Below are positions 1-4,674 of a DNA stretch of 5,822 nucleotides, piece by piece. The stretch is from contig JAUWNP010000255.1 of NCBI GenBank assembly GCA_030612585.1, forward strand, positions 1-5,822, given 5' to 3'. Both the position numbers and the translations under genes were made by a program. The notes beneath the pieces were generated by a model. It searched no databases and was not told the DNA's origin. It saw only the letters and a list, made by a program, of their open reading frames with translations. Each line of letters starts with the position of its first letter. The first letter of the stretch is position 1. This DNA comes from Anaerolineae bacterium (GTDB lineage Bacteria; Chloroflexota; Anaerolineae; B4-G1).

Positions 1-796
1 GCCCCGTGACGGCAGAGACGACGCCCTCCAGCGCGTCCACCATCAACAGCGTGTGCTGCCACACGTCGAAGCGGTGCGGCGACGACTGGGTGACGCCCTT
101 GAGCAGTTCCAGTTCCGGCACCACGTGGGGCAGCAGGCCAAGTTCGTCGAGCCGCTGCAGGTGAAGGACTGCGTTCTGTGTCGCCAGTGTACGCGCAAAC
201 TCATCCCGCACTCGCTCTGCCGCCGGGGTGGTCAGCAGAGGCGCGTCACGGTGGACCCAGGCCGCCGTCTGCGGCTCGATCTCGAAGCCCAGTTCGGCCT
301 CTATCCGCACGGCGCGCAGCAGTCGCACCGGGTCGTCCCGGAAAACCCACTCGCTCGTCGCGCGGATGTGCCTGGCCTCCAGGTCGGCCTGGCCGCCCGT
401 CGGATCCACCAGCGTGCCCGTTTCGTCCAGCGCCAACGCGTTGATGGTGAAGTCACGCGCGAGCAGGTCGGCCTCCAGGTCAGCGCCTCGCAAGGCCGCG
501 AAGTCCAGTTCCAGCCTGGCACCGTCCGCAGCCGTCAGCACGACCCGGCCGGCATCCCGCTCCGCGTCCAGTGGGAAGTAGGCCCCGCCCAGTGTATTGG
601 CCACGGCCCGCGCCAGGCCCATCGCGTCCTGGTTCACGGCGAAGTCCCAGTCGTGTACGGCCCGGTCCAGCAGCGCGTCCCGCACCGCGCCCCCCACCGG
701 CCACACCCGCGCTCCGCGTTCCCCGGCCAACCGGTGCACGACCTGCCAGGGCCAGTCAGGCAGGCGTATCTTTGTTGTCTTTGTCGTCTTTGTCAT
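1..796 (-). CDS. cca: CCA tRNA nucleotidyltransferase / poly(A) polymerase family protein, C-terminus off the left edge
   Basis: Nucleotidyltransferase that by family adds or repairs the 3' CCA end of tRNAs; a poly(A) polymerase role cannot be excluded from the visible part. Visible are 265 codons read from 796 down to the window edge. The catalytic head has GGAVRD (residues 35-40) and the metal-binding DWD (49-51). The family signature RDFTINALA is at 114-122 and DDPVRLLRAVR at 154-164. An HD-type segment begins at 240-254 (SPHRFDVWQHTLLMVD) and continues past the edge, so this is the HD-containing bacterial type. The ATG at 796 is chosen because a strong Shine-Dalgarno sequence (GGAGGTGA, plus-strand 800-807) sits just before it. 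The start lies inside the upstream DUF5678 gene (41-nt overlap), which suggests translational coupling. The N-terminus is a low-complexity MTKTTKTTK stretch encoded by a 9-nt repeat. The long plus-strand reading frame over this region is an antisense shadow. Confidence 0.9.
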   Translation of the reverse strand, partial: MTKTTKTTKIRLPDWPWQVVHRLAGERGARVWPVGGAVRDALLDRAVHDWDFAVNQDAMGLARAVANTLGGAYFPLDAERDAGRVVLTAADGARLELDFAALRGADLEADLLARDFTINALALDETGTLVDPTGGQADLEARHIRATSEWVFRDDPVRLLRAVRIEAELGFEIEPQTAAWVHRDAPLLTTPAAERVRDEFARTLATQNAVLHLQRLDELGLLPHVVPELELLKGVTQSSPHRFDVWQHTLLMVDALEGVVSAVTG

Positions 797-980
797 CGGT
801 CACCTCCACGGTTGGCACGAAGATCACTCGTGGCTTCTCCTTGGGACGGCTGCGCTGGGCGGCCCGGCGTGCCTCGCCGGCTGTCCATCCCACTCCGACC
901 ACGTGCCCGTGCACCAGCGCCACCCAGCGGCCGGCGTAGGGCGCGAGGTCAGCCCGCCGTAGTCCCACGTCTTCCGTCAT
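756..980 (-). CDS. DUF5678 family small protein
   Basis: A 74-residue soluble protein of unknown function, recognised as DUF5678 from the pattern YAGRWVALVHGHVVGVGWTA (residues 15-34), a following helix EARRAAQRSRP and the terminal strand RVIFVPTVEV. There is no signal peptide or membrane segment. The C-terminus (DDKDDKDNKDT) is low complexity and encoded by three tandem 9-mers, so the natural domain probably ends near residue 60 and the tail was added by the repeat. The gene is first in a two-gene minus-strand operon and overlaps the CCA-enzyme gene by 41 nt, carrying that gene's ribosome binding site inside its own coding sequence. A clear promoter lies immediately upstream and its -10 box ends 9 nt before the ATG, implying a leaderless or nearly leaderless transcript. 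Family recognition is from memory of the motif. Confidence 0.8.
   Translation of the reverse strand: MTEDVGLRRADLAPYAGRWVALVHGHVVGVGWTAGEARRAAQRSRPKEKPRVIFVPTVEVTDDKDDKDNKDTPA
767..793 (-). repeat. Three tandem 9-mers (consensus ACAAAGAMN) inside two overlapping genes
   Basis: On the minus strand the units read ACAAAGACG, ACAAAGACA and ACAAAGATA. They fall in the overlap of the DUF5678 and cca reading frames. Because 9 is a multiple of 3, both frames stay open: one reads KDDKDNKD, the other TKTTKTTK. The 9-nt period and ACAAAG core resemble the AAGGACACN repeats at 3716-4660, so the two may share an origin or mechanism. That relationship is inference. Confidence 0.75.
800..807 (-). promoter_or_regulatory. 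Ribosome binding site of the cca gene, inside the DUF5678 gene
   Basis: The minus strand reads GGAGGTGA, then CCG, then ATG at 796. The GGAGG core is 6 nt from the start codon. This decides the cca start and places it within the upstream gene, as expected for coupled translation. Confidence 0.8.
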
Positions 981-989
981 CGCAACTGT

Positions 990-1017
990 ATGATAGCGGA
1001 GAAACCGATGATGTCAA
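990..1017 (-). promoter_or_regulatory. Sigma70-type promoter for DUF5678-cca
   Basis: On the minus strand TTGACA (1012-1017) is followed after 16 bp by TATCAT (990-995). The DUF5678 ATG begins at 980, only 9 nt after the -10 box. The predicted transcription start is therefore within a few nucleotides of the ATG, with no room for a Shine-Dalgarno sequence. Confidence 0.7.
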
Positions 1018-1045
1018 GCCACCTAGTCCGCAGACCCGGAAACCG

Positions 1046-1062
1046 GCGAAATGTAGCGAAAT
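1046..1062 (+). promoter_or_regulatory. Possible operator: two GCGAAAT direct repeats one helical turn apart
   Basis: GCGAAAT occurs at 1046-1052 and again at 1056-1062, a 10-bp period, 14 bp upstream of the -35 box at 1077. This spacing and position would suit a regulator acting on the amidohydrolase promoter. It is a short match in a short intergenic region and could be chance. Confidence 0.25.
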
Positions 1063-1076
1063 AGTAACTTTTCCCC

Positions 1077-1105
1077 TTGACACCGGCGGTGAACCCTGGT
1101 ATAAA
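1077..1105 (+). promoter_or_regulatory. Sigma70-type promoter for the amidohydrolase operon
   Basis: TTGACA (1077-1082), exactly 17 bp of spacer, then TATAAA (1100-1105) make a near-consensus promoter. The chosen ATG is at 1116, 10 nt after the -10 box, and an in-frame GTG is at 1113. The transcript should start at or just before the start codon. No Shine-Dalgarno sequence precedes it. The longer reading frame that begins at TTG 1077 starts inside the promoter and is therefore not used. Confidence 0.8.
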
Positions 1106-1115
1106 GGTGTGCGTG

Positions 1116-2750
1116 ATGAACGAACTATTTTTAGTCAACGGTAATTTTCACACCCAGGACCCAGCCTACCCTCAGGCCACGGCTGTAGCCATCCGCGATG
1201 GCCGCGTATGGGCTGTGGGCAGCGACGAGGAAATCCGCGCCCTGGCCAGGCCTGGTGCACAGATGATTGATCTGGAAGGGTGCCGGGTGCTGCCCGGCCT
1301 GACCGACGCGCATTTCCATTACTACGATTGGGCACTCGGTCGCCTCCGGCTGACTTTGGCCGAGGCAACCTCCCTCGCCGACGTGCGAGAGCGACTGGCC
1401 CAAAGAGTAAGCGAGACACCTCCCGGTCACTGGGTGCTGGGCCAGGGCTGGAACGAGACCCGCTGGCCCGAACCGCGCATGCCTACCCGGGGCGACCTGG
1501 ACGACATAGCCCCTGACCACCCCGTCATACTGTGGCGCAATGACCTGCACCTGGCCGTGGTCAACTCGCGGGCGCTGCGGGAAGCGGGTATCACGGGGGA
1601 CACACCTGACCCGCCCCAAGGTCTCATTGGCCGGGACGAATCGGGGCAGCCAACCGGTATCCTGCGCGAATTGGCTATCAACCTGGTGAGGGCCGTCATC
1701 CCCTCACCCACCGAGGAGGAGACGGTCGAGGCTATGCGTGACGGGTTCGCCGTCCTGCACCGCCTGGGTCTGACCGGCGTCCACGACTTCCGCATCATGG
1801 GCGGGGCCGATGGGCCGCCGGCCTTTCGCGCCTATCAACGGTTGCAGGCGGCGGGCGAACGTTCGGCTGAGCGCTCACGTCGAAGCCTGGCCCTGCGGAT
1901 GTGGATGCTCGTTCCCGGCGAGCGGTTGGACGAGGCCATCGGGCTGGGTCTGCGCACCGGTATGGGGGGCGACTATTTGCGCGTGGGACACGTCAAGTTC
2001 TTTTCCGACGGCGGCCAGGGCGCGCGTACGGCCTGGATGCTGGAGCCTTATGAGGATACCGGTGACTGTGGCATGCCTCTCACCCCGATGGCAGAGTTGG
2101 CCGAGGCCGTGCGTCGCGCTGACCGGGCTGGGTTGGCCGTGGCGATCCACGCCATCGGCGACCGGGCCAACCGAGAGTTGATCACCCTCTTCGAGAACCT
2201 CACGCGTCACGTTTCACGTTTCGCGTTTCGCGTCCCCCATCGCATCGAACACGTGCAGATGATTCGGCCCGACGACGTGATGCGGCTGGGGCGGCTTGAC
2301 GTGGTGGCTTCGGTACAGCCCATCCACGCCCCCGACGACATCCCGATGATCGAGAAGTCGGTCGGCCCGCGCGGATGCTTCGCCTATCCTTTCCGGGATA
2401 TGTTGGAGGCCGGGATCACGCTGGCCTTGGGCTCCGATTGTCCCGTGGCCAACCCCAACCCGATGTTCGGCATCCACGCCGCTGTCACTCGCCAGCAGAG
2501 AGACGGCGAGCCACAGGGCGGCTGGTACCCCCGGCAGCGGCTGACCGTGGCCGAGGCGGTGTGGGGCTACACGATGGGCCCGGCTCTGGCCAGTGGCCGA
2601 GAGGCAGAGTTGGGTAGCATCACGCCCGGCAAGATGGCCGACCTGATCGTTCTCGACCGCGACATTTTCGCTGTCGAACCGATGGAGATCGCCCAGGCGC
2701 AGGTGGTGATGACTGTCTTCGACGGGCAGGTGGTGCATAGCAGTCAGTAG
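1116..2750 (+). CDS. Amidohydrolase family protein, YtcJ-like (Amidohydro_3)
   Basis: A 544-residue metal-dependent hydrolase predicted to cleave an amide or similar C-N bond in the cytoplasm; relatives include YtcJ and N-substituted formamide deformylase. The metal-site motifs are in order: HFH (residues 66-68) in GLTDAHFH, VKFFSDGG around K294, AIHAIGDRAN with H345, HRIEH (376-380) and GSDCPVANPNP with D441. The C-terminal SITPGKMADLIVLDRD (501-516) rejoins the beta-sandwich. No signal peptide is seen. Length is usual for the family. The ATG at 1116 is chosen because the promoter -10 box ends at 1105; GTG 1113 is a near equivalent. Two oddities: nine residues RSAERSRRS (249-257) look like an added segment encoded by a small repeat, and RHVSRFAFRV (364-373) is encoded by a heptamer repeat. 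The gene leads the operon containing the CoA-transferase and thiolase. The substrate is unknown. Confidence 0.9.
   Translation: MNELFLVNGNFHTQDPAYPQATAVAIRDGRVWAVGSDEEIRALARPGAQMIDLEGCRVLPGLTDAHFHYYDWALGRLRLTLAEATSLADVRERLAQRVSETPPGHWVLGQGWNETRWPEPRMPTRGDLDDIAPDHPVILWRNDLHLAVVNSRALREAGITGDTPDPPQGLIGRDESGQPTGILRELAINLVRAVIPSPTEEETVEAMRDGFAVLHRLGLTGVHDFRIMGGADGPPAFRAYQRLQAAGERSAERSRRSLALRMWMLVPGERLDEAIGLGLRTGMGGDYLRVGHVKFFSDGGQGARTAWMLEPYEDTGDCGMPLTPMAELAEAVRRADRAGLAVAIHAIGDRANRELITLFENLTRHVSRFAFRVPHRIEHVQMIRPDDVMRLGRLDVVASVQPIHAPDDIPMIEKSVGPRGCFAYPFRDMLEAGITLALGSDCPVANPNPMFGIHAAVTRQQRDGEPQGGWYPRQRLTVAEAVWGYTMGPALASGREAELGSITPGKMADLIVLDRDIFAVEPMEIAQAQVVMTVFDGQVVHSSQ
1860..1886 (+). repeat. 27-nt repeat-like insert within the amidohydrolase gene
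   Basis: Nine codons (residues 249-257, RSAERSRRS) lie between QRLQAAGE and LALRMWMLVPGERL, where family members as I recall them run directly from one to the other. Read on the minus strand the segment contains CTTCGAC and GCTCAG, the two blocks also found in the 24-nt insert at 3213-3236. It also holds a perfect 10-bp palindrome TGAGCGCTCA (1868-1877). The length is a multiple of three and the frame is kept. Confidence 0.6.
2204..2234 (+). repeat. Heptamer tandem repeat (RCGTTTC) in the amidohydrolase gene
   Basis: ACGTTTC, ACGTTTC and GCGTTTC stand in tandem from 2209, followed by GCGTC and preceded by another GCGTC. The period of 7 shifts frame at each unit, giving the irregular peptide RHVSRFAFRV just before the metal-binding HRIEH motif. 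The run is short and imperfect. Confidence 0.7.
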
Positions 2751-2774
2751 TTGGTGCTGGTGGACATACGAAGG

Positions 2775-3716
2775 ATGGCCGATAAGTTGATGCGTATGCA
2801 CGACGCCATCGCCGCCTACGTCCACGACGGCGACACGGTGGCCATTGAGGGCTTCACCGCCTGCATCTGCTTTGCCGCCGGACACGAGATCATCCGCCAG
2901 GGCCTCCGCGACCTGACCCTGTGCCGCATGACGCCCGACCTGATCTACGATCAGATGATCGCCGCCGGTTGCGCCCGCAAAATGGTCTTCTCTTACCTGG
3001 GCAACCCCGGCGTTGGTTCCTTGCACTGCGTCCGCCGGGCGGTGGAGAAGGGTTTCCCCCGCTCCATTGAACTGGAGGAGTACTCCCACTTCGGGATGGT
3101 GGCCCGTTACCTGGCGGGGGCCTACCGCTTGCCCTTCTTCCCCCTGCGCTCCTACGTGGGGAGCGACCTGCCGAAGGTCAACCCGCGCATCCGCTTCGTC
3201 GAAAGCCCCTATACTTCGACTGGGCTCAGTACAAGCGGGGATGGCTCCATCGCCGTCGTCCCGCCCCTCAATCCAGATGTGACCATCGTCCATGCCCAGC
3301 GAGCCGACCGGCAGGGGAACACCCAACTGTGGGGGCTGCTGGGGGTGCAGAAGGAGGCCGCCTTTGCCGCCAGACACGTCATCGTCGTCGTTGAGGAGAT
3401 CGTGGAGGAAGCGATCATCCGTTCCGATCCCAATCGTTGCATCATCCCGGGCCTGGTGGTGGACGCGGTGGTTCTTGAGCCCTACGGCGCGCACCCCTCG
3501 TATACCCAGGGGTACTACGATCGGGACAACGAATTCTATCTCCGCTGGGACAAAATCAGCCGGGACGATGCGGCCACGCAGGCCTGGCTGGAGGAGTGGG
3601 TCTACGGCGTGCGGGACCGGGCAGAGTATGTCGCCAGGATGGGGCCGGAGACGTGGGAGCGGCTGGCGCCGGGGGAGGCCTGGGCCGACCCGGTGAACTA
3701 TGGCACATACAAGTAA
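2775..3716 (+). CDS. Class I CoA-transferase, alpha subunit (GctA/IpdA-like)
   Basis: A 313-residue alpha subunit of a two-subunit CoA-transferase, which would move CoA between acyl groups; glutaconate CoA-transferase and the ring-cleaving hydrolase IpdAB are relatives. Seen in order: MHDAIAAYVHDGDTVAIEGF (8-27), EEYSHFGMVARYLAGAYRLP (101-120), LNPDVTIVHAQRADRQGN (165-182), VVVEEIVEE (204-212) and the typical C-terminal ADPVNYG. The ATG at 2775 is preferred because the peptide then begins MADKLMRMHDAI, as in relatives. A weak GGTGG lies 11 nt upstream, and TTG 2751, directly after the amidohydrolase stop, is the alternative. Gene spacing implies one operon. Residues 147-154 (TSTGLSTS) break the usual PFTGE-type motif and are encoded by a 24-nt repeat. 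The stop codon lies at the edge of a repeat cassette that separates this gene from its beta partner. The 508-residue minus-strand frame overlying it is a shadow. Confidence 0.9.
   Translation: MADKLMRMHDAIAAYVHDGDTVAIEGFTACICFAAGHEIIRQGLRDLTLCRMTPDLIYDQMIAAGCARKMVFSYLGNPGVGSLHCVRRAVEKGFPRSIELEEYSHFGMVARYLAGAYRLPFFPLRSYVGSDLPKVNPRIRFVESPYTSTGLSTSGDGSIAVVPPLNPDVTIVHAQRADRQGNTQLWGLLGVQKEAAFAARHVIVVVEEIVEEAIIRSDPNRCIIPGLVVDAVVLEPYGAHPSYTQGYYDRDNEFYLRWDKISRDDAATQAWLEEWVYGVRDRAEYVARMGPETWERLAPGEAWADPVNYGTYK
3213..3236 (+). repeat. 24-nt repeat-like insert within the CoA-transferase alpha gene
   Basis: The segment begins ACTTCGACTGG and ends GCTCAGTACAAGC. It occupies exactly eight codons (147-154). 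Removing it leaves PY followed by GDGSIAVVPPLNPDV, close to the P-F-T-G-E motif of relatives. CTTCGAC...CTCAG...CAAG is, to my recollection, a widespread small bacterial repeat core. The same two blocks occur inverted at 1860-1886. Confidence 0.65.
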
Positions 3717-3742
3717 CCACAAAGGACACGAAGGACACAAAG
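3708..3742 (+). repeat. 35-nt direct repeat, copy 1, containing the alpha-subunit stop codon
   Basis: Starts TACAAGTAACCAC and ends AAGGACACAAAG. It is identical over 35 nt to 3781-3815, 73 nt downstream. Its first nine bases are the last two codons and stop of the CoA-transferase alpha gene. The remainder is the 9-nt-period repeat in its plus orientation. Confidence 0.9.
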
Positions 3743-3780
3743 ATCAAATAGCGCCAGCATCTGTGCTAATGTCCAAGATG

Positions 3781-3815
3781 TACAAGTAACCACAAAGGAC
3801 ACGAAGGACACAAAG
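3781..3815 (+). repeat. 35-nt direct repeat, copy 2
   Basis: Identical to 3708-3742, including the TACAAGTAA that ends the alpha-subunit gene. The 38 bases between the copies (3743-3780) contain no reading frame or motif I can identify. The identity implies a recent local duplication. Confidence 0.9.
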
Positions 3816-3882
3816 GGGATCGAATAAAATCTTGGTGCTCTGAGAGGCAATGAGCGTGTAGGCAACCAAAGAACACAAAAAT

Positions 3883-3890
3883 GGAGGAGG
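3883..3890 (+). promoter_or_regulatory. Ribosome binding site of the GxxExxY gene
   Basis: GGAGGAGG is followed by AAC and the ATG at 3894. It is stronger than the sites of the flanking operon genes and supports this start. No convincing promoter is seen in 3743-3882, so transcription probably comes from the operon or from an unrecognised signal. Confidence 0.75.
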
Positions 3891-3893
3891 AAC

Positions 3894-4286
3894 ATGGTAA
3901 AATACGCACCGATTCTGCAAGAGGTAGAGCGTTACGGGAAGGCACTACTTGATGCTGCCTTCGAGGTACATACGATCTTGGGAGCGGGATTCTTGGAGCG
4001 GGTTTACGAGGATGCCTTATGTTACGAGCTTGTTCTGCGGCATGTGCCGTTTGAATGCCAGAAAGCTATACTTGTTCCCTACAAGGATTTACGTATCGAA
4101 GGACAGCGGCTTGACTTGTTGATCGGGGGACTGGTCATAGCTGAACTAAAAGCGGTGAGCGATATTCACCCCGTCCATCAAGCTCAATTGATGTCTTACC
4201 TCAAAGCGACCGACTTGAGATTGGGCTTTATCATCAATTTCAACGTGCCACACCTGAAAGACGGCATCCGTCGCATTGTGATGTAA
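3894..4286 (+). CDS. GxxExxY family protein, PD-(D/E)XK nuclease-like
   Basis: A 130-residue soluble protein of the GxxExxY family (PDDEXK_3-type fold). The naming motif is GFLERVY (residues 32-38), preceded by the usual AAFEVHTILGAG. A nuclease-like core follows: D74 in QRLDLLIGGLVIAELKAV, then E84 and K86 as the E-x-K pair, Q98 in VHQAQLMSYLKA, and the typical ending LRLGFIINFN...LKDGIRRIV. All expected core residues are present and the length is normal, so the gene looks intact. The cellular role of the family is not established, and nuclease activity is inferred from the fold residues. AT-rich codons (TTA, ATA, AAA) set it apart from the neighbouring genes and suggest transfer. It is enclosed by 9-nt-period repeats on both sides and lies between two subunits of one enzyme, so it is unlikely to serve the CoA-transferase pathway. 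The start is supported by GGAGGAGG at 3883-3890. Confidence 0.9.
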   Translation: MVKYAPILQEVERYGKALLDAAFEVHTILGAGFLERVYEDALCYELVLRHVPFECQKAILVPYKDLRIEGQRLDLLIGGLVIAELKAVSDIHPVHQAQLMSYLKATDLRLGFIINFNVPHLKDGIRRIVM

Positions 4287-4288
4287 AC

Positions 4289-4660
4289 CGTGTCCTTTGT
4301 GCCCTTTGTGGTCAAGAGAGGAACCACCAAGGACACCAAGTACACAAAGGTGCATACAGGACGGAGTATTTCCTTGGTGTCCTTAGAGTCCTTCGTGGTC
4401 AAGAGAAGAACCACCAAGGACACCAAGTACACAAAGGTGCATACAAGGCGGAGCATTTCCTTAGTGTCCTTTGTGTCCTTCGTGGTTAAGAGAAGAACCA
4501 CCAAGTACACCAAGTACACAAAGGTGTATACAAGGCGGAGCATTTCCTTGGTGTCCTTAGTGTCCTTTGTGGTCAAGAGAGGAACCACCAAGGACACCAA
4601 GTACACAAAGGTGCATACAAGGCGGAGCGTTTCCTTGGTGTCCTTAGAGTCCTTTGTGGT
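4289..4660 (+). repeat. Tandem array of 87-bp palindromic units (four plus a partial fifth)
   Basis: Units begin at 4289, 4376, 4463, 4550 and 4637; the last is cut at 4660. A full palindrome has a left arm of CCTTNGTGT units ending in GTGGT, a 10-nt loop (CAAGAGARGA) and a right arm starting ACCACCAAG and ending ACAAAGG. For unit 1 the arms are 4372-4399 and 4410-4437. About 23-24 of 28 positions pair in units 1-3; in unit 0 the arms are shorter (4289-4312 / 4323-4346). Most mismatches fall every 9 bp, at the variable base of the 9-mer. A conserved linker of about 20 nt (GCATACAAGGCGGAGCATTT type) joins units. The 87-bp period is 29 codons, so both strands stay open. The unpaired left arm at 4633-4660 closes the cassette. 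Confidence 0.9.
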
Positions 4661-4664
4661 TGAA

Positions 4665-4670
4665 TGGAGA
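4665..4670 (+). promoter_or_regulatory. Ribosome binding site of the CoA-transferase beta gene
   Basis: TGGAGA is followed by ACCG and ATG 4675. It lies only 5 bp past the last recognisable repeat arm, so the beta gene keeps its own initiation signal despite the cassette. It decides for ATG 4675 over the in-frame TTG at 4654, which lies within the repeat. Confidence 0.6.
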
Positions 4671-4674
4671 ACCG

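Larger units (their letters stand above)
3716..4660 (+). mobile_element. Putative repeat-bounded GxxExxY cassette splitting the CoA-transferase genes
   Basis: About 945 bp lie between alpha and beta CoA-transferase genes, which are normally adjacent. The left end reads ACCACAAAGGACAC... (3716-3742). The right end (4634-4660), reverse complemented, starts ACCACAAAGGACTC...; the two agree at 24 of 27 positions, so the cassette has terminal inverted repeats. Inside are one GxxExxY gene, a second 35-nt repeat copy, a degenerate copy near 3864-3884 and the 87-bp palindrome array. Base composition appears clearly AT-richer than the flanking genes. No transposase, integrase or target-site duplication is seen, so mobility is inferred from the structure only. 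Confidence 0.5.

Noticed and set aside
1077..1115. N-terminal extension of the amidohydrolase from TTG 1077
   Set aside because: The codons would cover the -35 and -10 boxes, so they cannot be in the transcript from this promoter. Family similarity begins at MNELFLVNG.
53..1144. A 363-codon plus-strand reading frame
   Set aside because: It lies antisense to the cca and DUF5678 genes, crosses the divergent promoters and has an Arg/Pro-rich composition with no recognisable domain. GC-rich codon use explains the openness.
2214..3740. A 508-codon minus-strand reading frame
   Set aside because: It is antisense to the conserved CoA-transferase alpha gene and the end of the amidohydrolase, is rich in His/Asp/Gly typical of shadow frames, and shows no family motif.
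4196..4606. A minus-strand frame with repeated VYLVVLLLTTKDTKDTKE peptides
   Set aside because: It is the translation of the 87-bp array, whose period is a multiple of three. It looks membrane-like only because CTT/GTG/GTC units encode Leu and Val; no ribosome site is seen.
4289..4660. CRISPR array
   Set aside because: The units are contiguous near-identical 87-bp palindromes with a conserved linker. There are no unique spacers, and no cas genes are nearby.
3716..4660. Classical insertion sequence
   Set aside because: No transposase is encoded. The sequences directly outside the ends (AAGTA and TGAAT) do not form a target-site duplication.
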